This document shows positions 1 to 9,050 of a stretch of DNA of 64,000 bases, one piece after another. A program made the position numbers and the translations under genes. Location: positions 2,259,944 to 2,323,943 of the forward strand of contig NZ_CP010803.1 of assembly GCF_000960975.1 (NCBI RefSeq), in the 5' to 3' direction. The notes below the pieces were generated by a model that ran no database searches, had not been told where the DNA came from, and saw nothing but the letters and a program-made list of their open reading frames with translations. Numbering within the stretch: position 1 is the first letter of the stretch; every line of letters begins with the position of its first letter. This stretch comes from Martelella endophytica (GTDB taxonomy: Bacteria; Pseudomonadota; Alphaproteobacteria; Rhizobiales; Rhizobiaceae).

Positions 1-2331
1 GCCTTCCTCGGCCTGACCACCGGCGTCATCCATCACGGTCTCGACGACCAGCAGCGCAAGGCTGCCTATGCATGCGACATCACCTACGCGACCAATAACG
101 AACTCGGCTTCGACTATCTGCGCGACAACATGAAGATGCAGCGCTCCGAGATGGTCCAGCGCGGCCACAACTATGCGATCGTCGACGAGGTCGACTCGAT
201 CCTGGTTGACGAAGCGCGCACGCCGCTGATCATCTCCGGCCCGCTCGACGACCGCTCCGATCTCTATGTCGCGATCGACAAGGTCATCCCGATGCTGGAG
301 GAGAGCGATTACGAGATCGACGAGAAGCAGCGCTCCGCCAACTTCTCCGAAGACGGCATGGAGAAGCTCGAAAAGCTTCTGACCGAGATGGGCCTGATGA
401 AGGGCGCCTCGCTCTACGACATCGAGAATGTCGCGATCGTCCACCACCTCAACAATGCGCTGAAGGCGCACAAGCTGTTTTCGCGTGACAAGGACTACAT
501 CGTCCGCGACGACGAGGTCGTGATCATCGACGAATTCACCGGCCGCATGATGCCGGGCCGGCGTTATTCCGAAGGCCAGCACCAGGCGCTGGAAGCCAAG
601 GAAAACGTCAAGATCCAGCCGGAAAACCAGACGCTCGCCTCGATCACCTTCCAGAACTATTTCCGCATGTACGACAAGCTCGCCGGCATGACCGGCACGG
701 CGGCGACGGAAGCGGAAGAATTCGGCAACATCTACGGCCTCGACGTCGTTGAAGTGCCGACCAACCTGCCGATTGCGCGTCTCGACGAAGACGACGAAGT
801 CTATCTGACGGTTCAGGAAAAATACCAGGCGATCGTCTCCGAGATCAAGGAAGCCAAGGAAAAGGGCCAGCCGGTTCTCGTCGGCACCACCTCGATCGAA
901 AAGTCCGAGCTTCTGGCCGCCGCCCTTCGCCGCGACGGCATTTCCGATTTCAGCGTGCTGAACGCCCGCTACCACGAGCAGGAAGCCTTCATCATTTCGC
1001 AGGCCGGTGTGCCGGGCGCGCTGACGATCGCCACCAACATGGCCGGTCGCGGTACCGACATCCAGCTCGGCGGCAACCTCGAAATGCGTATCGAAGCCGA
1101 ACTTGGTGGCACCGAACCCGGCATCGACATCGTCACCAACGAGCAGGGCCAGAAGGTCGAGGTCGAGCGCAAGTTCACGCCGGCCGGTCCTGAGCGTGAG
1201 GAAAAGGAAAAGGCGATCCGCGCCGATGTTGCCCGGCTGAAGGAGCAGGCGCTTGCCGCCGGCGGTCTTTACGTGATCGCCACCGAGCGCCACGAAAGCC
1301 GCCGCATCGACAACCAGTTACGCGGCCGTTCCGGTCGTCAGGGTGACCCTGGTCGCTCGAAATTCTATCTGTCGCTGCAGGACGACCTGATGCGCATCTT
1401 CGGTTCCGACCGGATGGAAAGCATGCTGACCAAGCTTGGCCTGAAGGAAGGCGAGGCGATTGTCCATCCCTGGATCAACAAGGCTCTGGAGCGCGCGCAG
1501 AAGAAGGTCGAAGCCCGCAACTTCGACATCCGCAAGAACCTTCTGAAGTACGACGACGTGCTGAACGACCAGCGCAAGGTCGTCTTCGACCAGCGCAAGG
1601 AACTGATGGATTCGGAGGACATCTCCGACATCGTCGTCGACATGCGCCACGAAGTCATCGAAAACGCCGTCAAGCGCCGAATCCCCGAACGGGCCTATGC
1701 CGAACAGTGGGATGTTGCCGGCCTGAAGGAAGACTGTGTCCGCCTGCTCAACCTTGATCTGCCGATAGAGGAATGGGCGCAGGAGGATGGCATCGCCGAG
1801 CCGGAGATCGAGCAGCGCATCATCGACGCAGCCGAGAAGGCCGCTGCTGTCCGGGCCGAGCAGGCAGCGCAGTTCGGTCCCGACGTGCAGAAATATGTCG
1901 AGCGGCAGGTGACCATGCAGGCGCTCGACCATCTCTGGCGCGAGCATATCGTCAACCTCGATCATCTGCGCTCGGTCATCGGCTTCCGCGGCTATGCTCA
2001 GCGCGATCCGTTGCAGGAATACAAGGCCGAGGCCTTCGAACTGTTCCAGGCGCTGCTGACCAATATGCGCGAAGTCGCGGTTTCGCAGATTTCGCGCGTC
2101 CAGCTCGTGCGCCAGGCACCGCCGCCGGAAGCCGAGCCGGCCGTCGATCCGGCGCAGATGCGTGCAAGCCACATCGATCCGGATACTGGTAATGACGAGA
2201 TGGCTGAGGCCGATGCGGTTGGCGAGACCGACGTGATGCCGGCGGAATGGGCCAATACCGGTCGCAACGATCCTTGCCCGTGCGGCTCCGGCAAGAAGTT
2301 CAAGCATTGCCACGGCCGGCTGCTCGCCTGA
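1..2331 (+). CDS. secA: SecA preprotein translocase ATPase, 3' part (5' end outside window)
   Basis: The reading frame is open from base 1 and encodes the last 776 residues of SecA, the ATP-driven motor that pushes unfolded preproteins through SecYEG at the inner membrane. The first visible residues ([17 protein letters not shown]) belong to nucleotide-binding domain 1. The [19 protein letters not shown] block follows, then NBD2 with [14 protein letters not shown] and the [11 protein letters not shown] signature. The C-terminus carries the zinc-binding SEC-C tail [14 protein letters not shown], which contacts SecB and lipids. The start codon and about the first 120 residues lie upstream. No terminator is obvious straight after the gene; the trp leader promoter begins within 20 nt of the stop. 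Identity is certain from motif order and length. Confidence 0.98.
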   Translation, partial: AFLGLTTGVIHHGLDDQQRKAAYACDITYATNNELGFDYLRDNMKMQRSEMVQRGHNYAIVDEVDSILVDEARTPLIISGPLDDRSDLYVAIDKVIPMLEESDYEIDEKQRSANFSEDGMEKLEKLLTEMGLMKGASLYDIENVAIVHHLNNALKAHKLFSRDKDYIVRDDEVVIIDEFTGRMMPGRRYSEGQHQALEAKENVKIQPENQTLASITFQNYFRMYDKLAGMTGTAATEAEEFGNIYGLDVVEVPTNLPIARLDEDDEVYLTVQEKYQAIVSEIKEAKEKGQPVLVGTTSIEKSELLAAALRRDGISDFSVLNARYHEQEAFIISQAGVPGALTIATNMAGRGTDIQLGGNLEMRIEAELGGTEPGIDIVTNEQGQKVEVERKFTPAGPEREEKEKAIRADVARLKEQALAAGGLYVIATERHESRRIDNQLRGRSGRQGDPGRSKFYLSLQDDLMRIFGSDRMESMLTKLGLKEGEAIVHPWINKALERAQKKVEARNFDIRKNLLKYDDVLNDQRKVVFDQRKELMDSEDISDIVVDMRHEVIENAVKRRIPERAYAEQWDVAGLKEDCVRLLNLDLPIEEWAQEDGIAEPEIEQRIIDAAEKAAAVRAEQAAQFGPDVQKYVERQVTMQALDHLWREHIVNLDHLRSVIGFRGYAQRDPLQEYKAEAFELFQALLTNMREVAVSQISRVQLVRQAPPPEAEPAVDPAQMRASHIDPDTGNDEMAEADAVGETDVMPAEWANTGRNDPCPCGSGKKFKHCHGRLLA

Positions 2332-2347
2332 GCAGCCGTCTTGGTGC

Positions 2348-2376
2348 TTGAAAGCGGCGGCCATCCGGGTTACAAA
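2348..2376 (+). promoter_or_regulatory. Sigma70-type promoter of the trp leader
   Basis: TTGAAA (2348-2353) and TACAAA (2371-2376) are separated by exactly 17 bp. A start about 7 nt past the -10 box falls on the A of the trpL ATG at 2383. The transcript would therefore be leaderless, as I recall being reported for the rhizobial trpLE(G) transcript. The boxes are read directly; the start site is inferred. Confidence 0.75.
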
Positions 2377-2382
2377 GCGAGC

Positions 2383-2430
2383 ATGATGAACACGATGAAC
2401 AACATTGCTAACTGGTGGTGGGCTCGCTAA
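2383..2430 (+). CDS. trpL: Trp operon leader peptide (15 aa, three consecutive Trp)
   Basis: This short frame reads MMNTMNNIANWWWAR and stops at TAA. Three adjacent tryptophan codons (2413-2421) followed by Ala-Arg are the hallmark of the rhizobial trp leader peptide. Ribosome stalling there when charged tRNA-Trp is scarce decides between terminator and antiterminator. No Shine-Dalgarno sequence fits, and the predicted transcript starts at the ATG itself, so leaderless initiation is likely. In Sinorhizobium meliloti the homologous peptide (peTrpL) and attenuated RNA (rnTrpL) are also reported to act in trans; whether that holds here is unknown. A second in-frame ATG follows at once and a third at 2395. 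Confidence 0.93.
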   Translation: MMNTMNNIANWWWAR

Positions 2431-2432
2431 TA

Positions 2433-2476
2433 GGCGGCCACGATCACGCATGTTCATCTGAACTGACGAAGCCGCC
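2433..2476 (+). promoter_or_regulatory. Antiterminator-forming segments of the trp attenuator
   Basis: GGCGGC at 2433-2438, just after the trpL stop, is complementary to GCCGCC at 2471-2476. The latter is also the left arm of the terminator hairpin. The two pairings are mutually exclusive, as expected for segments 2 and 3 of a classical attenuator. Stalling on the Trp codons would leave 2433-2438 free to capture the terminator arm and allow readthrough into trpE(G). The pairing was found by eye; folding energies were not computed. Confidence 0.7.
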
Positions 2477-2498
2477 CCACGATCGAGGCGGCTTTTTT
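2469..2498 (+). terminator. Trp attenuator terminator
   Basis: A perfect 8-bp stem, AAGCCGCC (2469-2476) with GGCGGCTT (2487-2494), has a 10-nt loop and runs into six T residues (2493-2498). It lies 39 nt after the trpL stop and 75 nt before the trpE(G) start, so it terminates transcription when the leader is translated freely. The released RNA would be about 116 nt. Confidence 0.88.
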
Positions 2499-2572
2499 GC
2501 TTCTTGCCGCCTTGTGCGGGGTGAAATTTGGCGGCGCCTGCGACGGCGCCAAGCAAGGTGGAGCACGGGACT

Positions 2573-4780
2573 ATGAGCCTTCAGGAACGGCCGGATGGCG
2601 GTGAGAGCTATCAGACCAAAGGTGGCGTGAACATCACCCGCACGCGGCGCGAAGTCGGTTACGACGATGCGATTTCGAGCTATATCGAGCGGCTCGACGA
2701 GCGGCGCGGTGCGGTTTTCTCTTCGAATTACGAATATCCGGGGCGCTACACCCGCTGGGATACGGCGATCATCGATCCGCCGGCTGCCATCTCCTGCAAT
2801 GGCCGCGCCGTGTGGCTCGAAGCCTTCAATGGCCGCGGCGAAGCGCTGCTGACACTCATCCTGCCGGTGCTGGAAAACCTCGATGCCGTCACGGTCACCG
2901 GCAAGACCAACCGGCGCATCGACCTCACCGTTGCCGCGCCTGACCGCCAGTTTACCGAGGAAGAGCGGTCCAAGGCGCCGACGGTCTTCACCGTGCTGCG
3001 CGCGATTGTCGACCTGTTCTATTCCGACGAGGATGCGAGCCTCGGCTTCTATGGCGCCTTCGGCTACGATCTCGCCTTCCAGTTCGATGCCGTCGACCTG
3101 AAGTTGGTTCGCCCGGACGATCAGCGCGACATGGTGCTGTTCATCCCAGACGAGGTGCTGATGGTCGACAACCACGCCGCCAAGGCCTGGATCGATCGCT
3201 ATGATTTCGAAAAGGACGGTGTCACGACCGAGGGCAAGGCCGGCGATATCGCCTCCGAGCCTTTCGCGCCCTCCGATCGCGTGCCGCCGAAGAGCGATCA
3301 TCGCCCCGGCGAATATGCCGAACTCGTGGTCAAGGCCAAGGAAAGCTTCGTGCGCGGCGACCTGTTCGAGGTCGTTCCCGGCCAGAAGTTCATGGAGCGC
3401 TGCGCCAGCAAGCCGTCGGCGATCTCCAAGCGGCTGAAGGCCACCAACCCGTCGCCTTATTCCTTCTTCATCAATCTCGGCAATCAGGAATATCTGATCG
3501 GCGCGTCGCCGGAAATGTTCGTCCGGGTCACCGGACGTCGTGTCGAGACCTGCCCGATTTCCGGCACGATCAAACGTGGCGAGGATCCGATAGCCGACAG
3601 CCAGCAGATCCTCAAACTCCTGAATTCGCAGAAGGACGAATCAGAGCTTACCATGTGCTCCGACGTCGATCGCAACGACAAGAGCCGGGTCTGCGAGCCG
3701 GGCTCGGTCAAGGTCATCGGCCGTCGCCAGATCGAGATGTATTCGCGTCTGATCCACACTGTGGACCATATCGAGGGCCGGCTGCGTCGCGGCATGGATG
3801 CCTTTGACGCCTTCCTCAGCCATGCCTGGGCGGTGACGGTCACCGGTGCGCCGAAGCTCTGGGCGATGCGCTTCATCGAGCGCCACGAGAAGAGCCCGCG
3901 CGCCTGGTATGGTGGTGCCATCGGCATGGTCGGTTTCAACGGCGACATGAACACGGGCCTGACGCTCCGGACCATCCGGGTCAAGGACGGTATCGCCGAG
4001 GTCCGTGCCGGCGCGACCCTGCTCTATGATTCCGTGCCCGAAGACGAAGAGGCGGAGACCGAATTGAAAGCTTCAGCCATGCTCGCCGCCATCCGCGAGG
4101 CGGAGGCCGCCAAACTTGCGCCTGCAACCCGTTCGGTCTCGAAAGCCGGGGCAGGGCTCAAGATCCTGCTGGTCGATCACGAGGACAGTTTCGTCCACAC
4201 GCTCGCCAACTACTTCCGCCAGACCGGCGCCGAAGTGGCAACGGTGCGCTCGCCGGTGGCCGACGAGACCTTTGATCGCGTCAATCCGGATCTGGTCGTG
4301 CTGTCGCCCGGACCGGGCAGCCCGAAGGATTTCGACTGCAAGACAACGATCAAGAAGGCGCGCAGTCGCAACCTGCCGATCTTCGGCGTCTGCCTCGGCC
4401 TGCAGGCGCTTGCGGAAGCCTATGGCGGCACGCTGCGCCAGCTCGCCGTGCCGATGCACGGCAAGCCGTCGCGCATCCGCATCCTCGAGCATGGCCGCAT
4501 GTTCGACGGGCTGCCGGGCGAGATCACCGTCGGCCGCTATCACTCGATCTTCGCCGATGCCGTACAGCTTCCCGCCGAGTTCGCGATTTCGGCGGAAACC
4601 GATGATGGCATCGTCATGGGCATCGAGCATCAGAGCGAGCCGGTGGCAGCGGTCCAGTTCCACCCCGAATCGATCATGACGCTCGGCGGCGATGCCGGCA
4701 TGCGGATCATCGAGAATGTTGTGGGCAAGCTTGTTGGCCGCGCCGACGAAGCGCCCGTCGGGCGAAAGGCCGCAGGCTGA
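2573..4780 (+). CDS. trpE(G): Fused anthranilate synthase TrpE(G)
   Basis: This 735-residue single-chain anthranilate synthase converts chorismate and glutamine to anthranilate, the first step of tryptophan synthesis. The N-terminal TrpE/chorismate-binding part shows [22 protein letters not shown] and [19 protein letters not shown]. From about residue 528 a class I glutamine amidotransferase (TrpG) part follows, with nucleophile Cys607 in FGVCLGLQ and His697/Glu699 in FHPESI. The fused form is typical of rhizobia, where trpE(G) stands apart from the other trp genes. I start at ATG 2573 because AGGTGGAG lies about 9 nt upstream; an in-frame TTG at 2528 would add 15 residues over that site. Expression is controlled by the attenuator just upstream. 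Confidence 0.97.
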   Translation: MSLQERPDGGESYQTKGGVNITRTRREVGYDDAISSYIERLDERRGAVFSSNYEYPGRYTRWDTAIIDPPAAISCNGRAVWLEAFNGRGEALLTLILPVLENLDAVTVTGKTNRRIDLTVAAPDRQFTEEERSKAPTVFTVLRAIVDLFYSDEDASLGFYGAFGYDLAFQFDAVDLKLVRPDDQRDMVLFIPDEVLMVDNHAAKAWIDRYDFEKDGVTTEGKAGDIASEPFAPSDRVPPKSDHRPGEYAELVVKAKESFVRGDLFEVVPGQKFMERCASKPSAISKRLKATNPSPYSFFINLGNQEYLIGASPEMFVRVTGRRVETCPISGTIKRGEDPIADSQQILKLLNSQKDESELTMCSDVDRNDKSRVCEPGSVKVIGRRQIEMYSRLIHTVDHIEGRLRRGMDAFDAFLSHAWAVTVTGAPKLWAMRFIERHEKSPRAWYGGAIGMVGFNGDMNTGLTLRTIRVKDGIAEVRAGATLLYDSVPEDEEAETELKASAMLAAIREAEAAKLAPATRSVSKAGAGLKILLVDHEDSFVHTLANYFRQTGAEVATVRSPVADETFDRVNPDLVVLSPGPGSPKDFDCKTTIKKARSRNLPIFGVCLGLQALAEAYGGTLRQLAVPMHGKPSRIRILEHGRMFDGLPGEITVGRYHSIFADAVQLPAEFAISAETDDGIVMGIEHQSEPVAAVQFHPESIMTLGGDAGMRIIENVVGKLVGRADEAPVGRKAAG

Positions 4781-4903
4781 CGCCAGCGACGCTGTCTTGC
4801 CATTGTCGTGGCGATCGACTAGCAAGCGCTCAAGCCGAACGGGCAGACAGATCAGAACAGGCGGGCCTCGCGCCCGCGCGCAGTGCCGTGACGGGGGGCG
4901 TAT

Positions 4904-5821
4904 ATGAGTGGTGGGCAGAAAAAAAGCGGTGGCCTTCAGCCCCGCCAATTGGCACTCGCCACGATTCCGCTTTCCGTCCTGGTGCTCGCGATAAAGCTCG
5001 GCGCCTGGCGCCTCACGGGCTCTGTCGCGTTGCTTTCAGACGCGCTCGAATCAATCGTCAATGTCGTCGCCTCCATCGCCGCCTATGTCGCCATCGTCTA
5101 TGCGGCGAAGCCTGCGGACCACGATCACCAGTTCGGTCATCACAAGGCCGAGTATATCTCCGCGGTGATCGAGGGGGTCGCGATCGTCGTTGCGGCGCTG
5201 TTGATCTTCAAGGAAGCGGCGGTGGAGCTGTTCCATCCGTCGATGCCAGACGACATCTATCTCGGTCTGGGCGTCAACATCGTCGCAAGCGTCATCAACG
5301 GCATATGGGCCTATGTGCTGATCCGGGCCGGCCGGTCGCTCCGGTCTCCGGCGCTGGTGGCCGATGGCCTGCATATCCGAACGGATGTCGTGACCTCTGT
5401 CGGCGTCGTGATCGGCCTCGGCGTCGCGCTTGCGACCGGCTACGCCATCTTCGACCCGCTGATCGCGCTTCTCGTTGCCGCCCACATTCTCTACGCTGGC
5501 TATCGGCTGATCGTCGAATCGGTCGGCGGGCTGATGGATGTGGCGCTGACCCAGGAGGAGGAGGACGCCATCCGCACGGCGATCCTCGAAAATGCCGATG
5601 GCTCCTCCGGCGTTCACGATCTGCGCACGCGCCGCGCCGGCTCGGCGGCCTTCATCGATTTTCACCTGGTGGTCAGCGAGGCCATGCCGGTGGGCGAAGC
5701 GCACGACATCTGCGATCGACTCGAGGCTGCGATCAAGAAGGCCATTCCCGGCGCATCGCTGGCCATCCATGTCGAGCCCGAAGGCGTCAAGGCGCACGGC
5801 GTCCGGGTTCGCATCCACTAG
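4904..5821 (+). CDS. Cation diffusion facilitator family metal efflux protein
   Basis: This 305-residue member of the CDF family exchanges divalent metal ions for protons across the inner membrane. Six hydrophobic segments occupy about residues 15-210. A His-rich stretch (DHDHQFGHHKAEY) and a TM2 motif SDALESIVN are visible, with DGLHIRTDVVTS in the fifth helix and a cytoplasmic ferredoxin-like domain in the last 90 residues. Metal preference cannot be set from sequence; Zn, Fe and Mn are all possible. The start has a G-rich ribosome site (ACGGGGGGCG) about 4 nt upstream. queF begins 17 nt after the stop on the same strand, so the two may be co-transcribed although their functions are unrelated. 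Confidence 0.9.
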   Translation: MSGGQKKSGGLQPRQLALATIPLSVLVLAIKLGAWRLTGSVALLSDALESIVNVVASIAAYVAIVYAAKPADHDHQFGHHKAEYISAVIEGVAIVVAALLIFKEAAVELFHPSMPDDIYLGLGVNIVASVINGIWAYVLIRAGRSLRSPALVADGLHIRTDVVTSVGVVIGLGVALATGYAIFDPLIALLVAAHILYAGYRLIVESVGGLMDVALTQEEEDAIRTAILENADGSSGVHDLRTRRAGSAAFIDFHLVVSEAMPVGEAHDICDRLEAAIKKAIPGASLAIHVEPEGVKAHGVRVRIH

Positions 5822-5838
5822 AACTTCGAAGGTGATCC

Positions 5839-6303
5839 ATGGTCAAGACAGATGTTTCAGGGCTCTCCCAGCTCGGGCATGCCGTCGACGCTCCGTCCTC
5901 TCCTGAAGAGGCGGTGATGGAAAAGGTTCCGTTTTCGCAAGCGGGGACGGATTTCGTCGTGCGTTTCACCGCGCCGGAATTCACCTCGCTCTGCCCGATG
6001 ACCGGCCAGCCGGATTTCGCCCATATCGTGATCGACTACATTCCCGGCGAATGGCTGGTTGAATCGAAATCGCTGAAGCTCTTCCTGCATTCCTTCCGCA
6101 ATCACGGCGCCTTCCACGAGGATTGCTCGATCTACATCGCCAAGCGTATCGTGGAGCTGACCGAGCCGAAATGGCTGAGGATCGGTGCCTACTGGTATCC
6201 GCGCGGGGGAATTCCGATCGACGTGTTCTGGCAGACCGGCGCGCCGCCGGAAGGCGTGTGGCTGCCCGACCAGGGTGTGGCCCCCTATCGCGGGCGCGGA
6301 TAA
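5839..6303 (+). CDS. queF: NADPH-dependent 7-cyano-7-deazaguanine reductase
   Basis: QueF reduces preQ0 to preQ1 in queuosine biosynthesis, a tRNA wobble-base modification; it works in the cytoplasm. The 154-residue protein is the short, single-domain (B. subtilis-like) form. It has the nucleophile Cys in [13 protein letters not shown] and the QueF motif ESKSLK for substrate and NADPH binding, followed by HEDC. Start ATG 5839 follows GAAGGTGATCC. The gene sits 17 nt behind the CDF transporter and ends at a strong bidirectional terminator. No other queuosine gene is in the window. Confidence 0.96.
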   Translation: MVKTDVSGLSQLGHAVDAPSSPEEAVMEKVPFSQAGTDFVVRFTAPEFTSLCPMTGQPDFAHIVIDYIPGEWLVESKSLKLFLHSFRNHGAFHEDCSIYIAKRIVELTEPKWLRIGAYWYPRGGIPIDVFWQTGAPPEGVWLPDQGVAPYRGRG

Positions 6304-6305
6304 AC

Positions 6306-6337
6306 AAAAAGGCGGCACCTTGCGGGGCCGCCTTTTT
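6306..6337 (+). terminator. Bidirectional terminator between queF and hupE-like gene
   Basis: AAAAAGGCGGC (6306-6316) pairs perfectly with GCCGCCTTTTT (6327-6337), leaving a 10-nt loop. A/T tracts on both sides let it serve convergent queF (plus) and the permease gene ending at 6359 (minus). Confidence 0.9.
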
Positions 6338-6358
6338 GCGTTGGATGGGACGGCGCTC

Positions 6359-6946
6359 TTAGCCGGCCATCATGGCGATGCCGGCAAGGGCGGTCAGGCC
6401 GCCGAGGATGCGCGACAACGTCATGCCGCCAAAGCGGTTGAGGCCAATGCCGAGGCCGACGCCGGCGGCATGCAGAAGCGCTGTTCCGGCCATGAAGCCG
6501 AGGCCGAAGGTAAGAGCGCCCGCGCCGCCAAGCTCGGTGCCGTGCGCATAGCCATGGAAGAGGGCAAACACCGCGACGACAGCTGCAGAAACCGTGGCGG
6601 GAACCCTTACCGCAAGGGCCACCAGCAGGCCGAGGCCGACGACGGAGGCGAGGATGGCAGGCTCGACAAAAGGCAGGGACATGCCCGACAGCGCCAGCGC
6701 GAAGCCGATCCCCATGGTGATGACGAAGGAAGCCGGCACGATCAGCATCGCACGGCCGCCGATCATCGCAGCCCAGATGCCGACGGCAACCATTGCCAGG
6801 ATATGGTCCGCACCGAACAGAGGGTGCGAAAGCCCGGCCATGAATGAGCCATGCTCGGCCGGATTGAGATGGGCGAAGGCCGGTGCGGCGGCGGCAAGGA
6901 GAATGCCAGCGGAAAGGATGGCAGGCCGGGCGGTGCGTGCGAACAT
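6359..6946 (-). CDS. HupE/UreJ family membrane protein, probable Ni/Co permease
   Basis: This 195-residue inner-membrane protein of the HupE/UreJ family has a cleavable-looking signal peptide (residues 1 to about 25, ending APAFA) and about six hydrophobic helices. The family signature is present near the N-terminus (HPLFGADHILAM) with further metal-binding histidines (ALFHGYAHG). Members take up nickel, or sometimes cobalt, for metalloenzymes such as urease, hydrogenase or cobalamin enzymes. No urease or hydrogenase gene is nearby, so the beneficiary is unknown. GAGGG lies 5 nt before the start. I looked for a cobalamin riboswitch in the roughly 100-nt leader and did not find one. Confidence 0.88.
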   Translation of the reverse strand: MFARTARPAILSAGILLAAAAPAFAHLNPAEHGSFMAGLSHPLFGADHILAMVAVGIWAAMIGGRAMLIVPASFVITMGIGFALALSGMSLPFVEPAILASVVGLGLLVALAVRVPATVSAAVVAVFALFHGYAHGTELGGAGALTFGLGFMAGTALLHAAGVGLGIGLNRFGGMTLSRILGGLTALAGIAMMAG

Positions 6947-7050
6947 TGTTCCCTCGTTCGTGTCAATGAAATCAAGGTGTTCAGACTATCGCCCCGCCGG
7001 CGCTCCTGTCCATGGGGAATTTCGCGTAGCCAGCGACGCTGCCCGCTGAA

Positions 7051-7079
7051 AAGCCGCCCGGCGTTGGTCCGGGCGGCTT
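7051..7079 (-). terminator. Terminator of the aldo/keto reductase gene
   Basis: A perfect 11-bp inverted repeat, AAGCCGCCCGG (7051-7061) and CCGGGCGGCTT (7069-7079), has a 7-nt loop. On the minus strand it is followed by TTTT, so it fits the end of the reductase gene that stops at 7099; the plus strand has no T run. Confidence 0.75.
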
Positions 7080-7098
7080 CGTACATGGAGGTTGCCGT

Positions 7099-8139
7099 TT
7101 ACTTCAAAACCCGCGGCTCGGCTTTCGTCTCGCCACCCGACTGACGTTCGAACATCCAGCCCGGATATTCGCGTGGCAGGGCGGAGACGGCGTTGAGGCG
7201 CTCCATCTCCTCGGCGGTGAACTCCACCGCCGTCGAGGCGATGTTGTCGTGGAGCTGCTCGACCCGCTTGGCGCCGACGATGACGCTGGTGACGACGGGC
7301 TGGTAGAGCAGCCAGGCAAGCGCGATCTGGGCGACAGAAACACCCTTGGCATTCGCGATCTCGCGCATCACGTCGATGACGGCAAAGCCGCGATCCTTGT
7401 CGACGGGCGGAAAGTCGAAATTGACGCGGCGACCGTTGTCGTCCGACTGGCTGTCGCGGTCATATTTGCCCGACAGGAAGCCGCCGGCCAGCGGCGACCA
7501 GACCATCAGCCCGACGCCCTCCGATTTCAGCATCGGCACGATCTCGCGCTCGAGGTCGCGGCCGGCAATGGTGTAATAGGCCTGCAGCGACTGGAACGAG
7601 GCAAGGCCCTTGCGTTCGGAAATACCGAGCGCCTTGGCGATCTGCCATGCCGCCCAGTTGGAGACGCCGACATAGCGGACGTGGCCATGGCGGACGAGGG
7701 TGTCGAGGGCTTCCAGCGTCTCTTCGATCGGCGTCTGGTTGTCGAAGCCGTGAAGCTGGTAGAGGTCGATATGGTCGGTCTGCAGCCGGGTGAGGCTCTT
7801 CTTGACCTGTTCCATGATGTGATAACGCGACGAACCGCGCGCATTCGGCCCGTCACCGACGCCGCCGAAGACCTTGGTGGCGATGACGATTTCGTCGCGG
7901 GGAACGTTGAGGTTCTTCAGCGCCTGGCCGGTGATTTCCTCCGACAGGCCGTCTGAATAGACATTGGCGGTGTCGATGAAATTGATGCCGGCATCGAGCG
8001 CGGAAGAGACGAGTTCATCGGAGGCTTTCTGGTCGAGTTCGCCGATGGCGGTCCAGAAGCCTTTGCCGCCGAAGGTCATGGTGCCGAGGCAGAGTTCAGA
8101 GACCTTGAGGCCGGAATTTCCAAGTCGATTGTAACGCAA
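7099..8139 (-). CDS. Aldo/keto reductase, Kv-beta/YajO-like
   Basis: This is a 346-residue NADPH-dependent aldo/keto reductase with a TIM barrel. Family signatures are the N-terminal RLGNSGLKVSELCLGTM, the catalytic Asp/Tyr region FIDTANVYSDG, the Lys in IATKVFG, the His in YQLHGFD, and the C-terminal cofactor region VIVGAKRVEQL. The substrate is unknown; relatives reduce a range of aldehydes and ketones. I set the start at TTG 8139 because AAAGGAAC (8145-8152 on the minus strand) is well spaced and the product then begins at the conserved RYNRLGNSGLK. A longer frame from 8286 would add 49 unconserved residues. A strong terminator follows at 7051-7079. The gene is divergent from the ClpP-like gene across a 265-nt region. 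Confidence 0.92.
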   Translation of the reverse strand: MRYNRLGNSGLKVSELCLGTMTFGGKGFWTAIGELDQKASDELVSSALDAGINFIDTANVYSDGLSEEITGQALKNLNVPRDEIVIATKVFGGVGDGPNARGSSRYHIMEQVKKSLTRLQTDHIDLYQLHGFDNQTPIEETLEALDTLVRHGHVRYVGVSNWAAWQIAKALGISERKGLASFQSLQAYYTIAGRDLEREIVPMLKSEGVGLMVWSPLAGGFLSGKYDRDSQSDDNGRRVNFDFPPVDKDRGFAVIDVMREIANAKGVSVAQIALAWLLYQPVVTSVIVGAKRVEQLHDNIASTAVEFTAEEMERLNAVSALPREYPGWMFERQSGGETKAEPRVLK

Positions 8140-8240
8140 GGGATGTTCCTTTCGCGTCTGCAGAATGCCGCAAATGAAGATGCGGATGCTCGTCATGCGG
8201 CAAAATGGATCAATGATGATTGGATTATAAATACTGGTTG

Positions 8241-8260
8241 GGTGTCCGATACCGAACACC
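8241..8260. promoter_or_regulatory. Imperfect 20-bp palindrome in the divergent aldo/keto reductase-clpP region
   Basis: GGTGTCCGATACCGAACACC matches its own reverse complement at 16 of 20 positions, with GGTGT/ACACC arms. It lies about 100 bp upstream of the reductase start and 145 bp upstream of the protease start. The position suits a dimeric regulator, but no binding protein can be named. Confidence 0.35.
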
Positions 8261-8404
8261 ACTTTTACGTGGGGTGTCGCGGGCACGCTTTCAAGAGTGG
8301 GCGCCGAATATGCGCTTCATCGCGGCCTTTGCAGTTCGGGACATTGTATTGCCGGTTCATTGGCATTAAGTCGGGAGGGAAGAACCCTGATTCCGGAGTT
8401 GCAG

Positions 8405-8986
8405 ATGAACGACGAAGAAGACGACAAGAAGACCGAACTGCCCTTGGGCAAGGAAGCTGAAGCCAATCTGTTCAAGTCGCGGTCGATCTTCATCTACGGG
8501 CCGATCACCCAGGACCTGGCGCAGCGGGTGTGCTCGCAGCTCGTCGCGATGGCGGCGGTTTCCGATGAGGATATCCGCGTTTACGTCAACTCGCCGGGCG
8601 GGCACGTCGAATCCGGCGATTCCATCCATGACATGATCAAGTTCATCAAGCCGAAGGTGATCATCATCGGCTCCGGCTGGGTCGCCTCTGCCGGCGCGCT
8701 GATCTATGTGGCGGTTCCGAAGGAACAGCGCATCTGCCTGCCGAACACGCGCTTCCTGCTGCACCAGCCCTCCGGCGGCACCCGCGGCATGGCATCGGAT
8801 ATCGAGATCCAGGCCCGCGAGATCATCAAGATGAACCAGCGCCTGATCAAGATCTTCTCCGAGGCCACAGGCCAGCCGGAAGACAAGATCGCCAAGGATA
8901 TCGATCGCGATTACTGGCTTTCCGCACAGGAGGCCATCGACTACGGCCTCGTTTCGCGGATCGTCACCAGCCAGGCTGACATCTGA
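8405..8986 (+). CDS. ClpP-like serine protease subunit
   Basis: This 193-residue ClpP-family peptidase carries the full catalytic triad by position: Ser95 in GWVASAGAL, His120 in FLLHQPSGG and Asp169 in [11 protein letters not shown]. ClpP subunits assemble into heptameric rings that degrade unfolded proteins delivered by ClpA or ClpX. Rhizobia encode several ClpP paralogs. This one stands alone without clpX, so it is a secondary copy rather than the housekeeping clpPX locus; the acidic N-terminus ([11 protein letters not shown]) is also unlike the main ClpP. Start ATG 8405 has GGAG 7 nt upstream; a longer frame from 8297 has no comparable site. A clear terminator follows. Confidence 0.9.
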   Translation: MNDEEDDKKTELPLGKEAEANLFKSRSIFIYGPITQDLAQRVCSQLVAMAAVSDEDIRVYVNSPGGHVESGDSIHDMIKFIKPKVIIIGSGWVASAGALIYVAVPKEQRICLPNTRFLLHQPSGGTRGMASDIEIQAREIIKMNQRLIKIFSEATGQPEDKIAKDIDRDYWLSAQEAIDYGLVSRIVTSQADI

Positions 8987-9006
8987 GCGCATCTGACGTA
9001 ACAAGG

Positions 9007-9038
9007 ACGCCGGGCCAACTGCCCGGCGTTTTTGTTTT
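9007..9038 (+). terminator. Terminator of the clpP-like gene
   Basis: ACGCCGGGC (9007-9015) pairs with GCCCGGCGT (9021-9029) over a 5-nt loop and leads into TTTTTGTTTT. It lies 20 nt after the clpP stop and just before the benE-like gene. Confidence 0.9.
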
Positions 9039-9050
9039 GACGGAGGGGAT

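Noticed and set aside
6947..7050. Cobalamin or nickel riboswitch before the HupE/UreJ gene
   Set aside because: The leader is only about 100 nt, and no B12-box-like element or multi-helix junction was found by eye.
8140..8286. N-terminal extension of the aldo/keto reductase to 8286
   Set aside because: The 49 extra residues are not reductase-like, there is no ribosome site, and a well-spaced site precedes TTG 8139.
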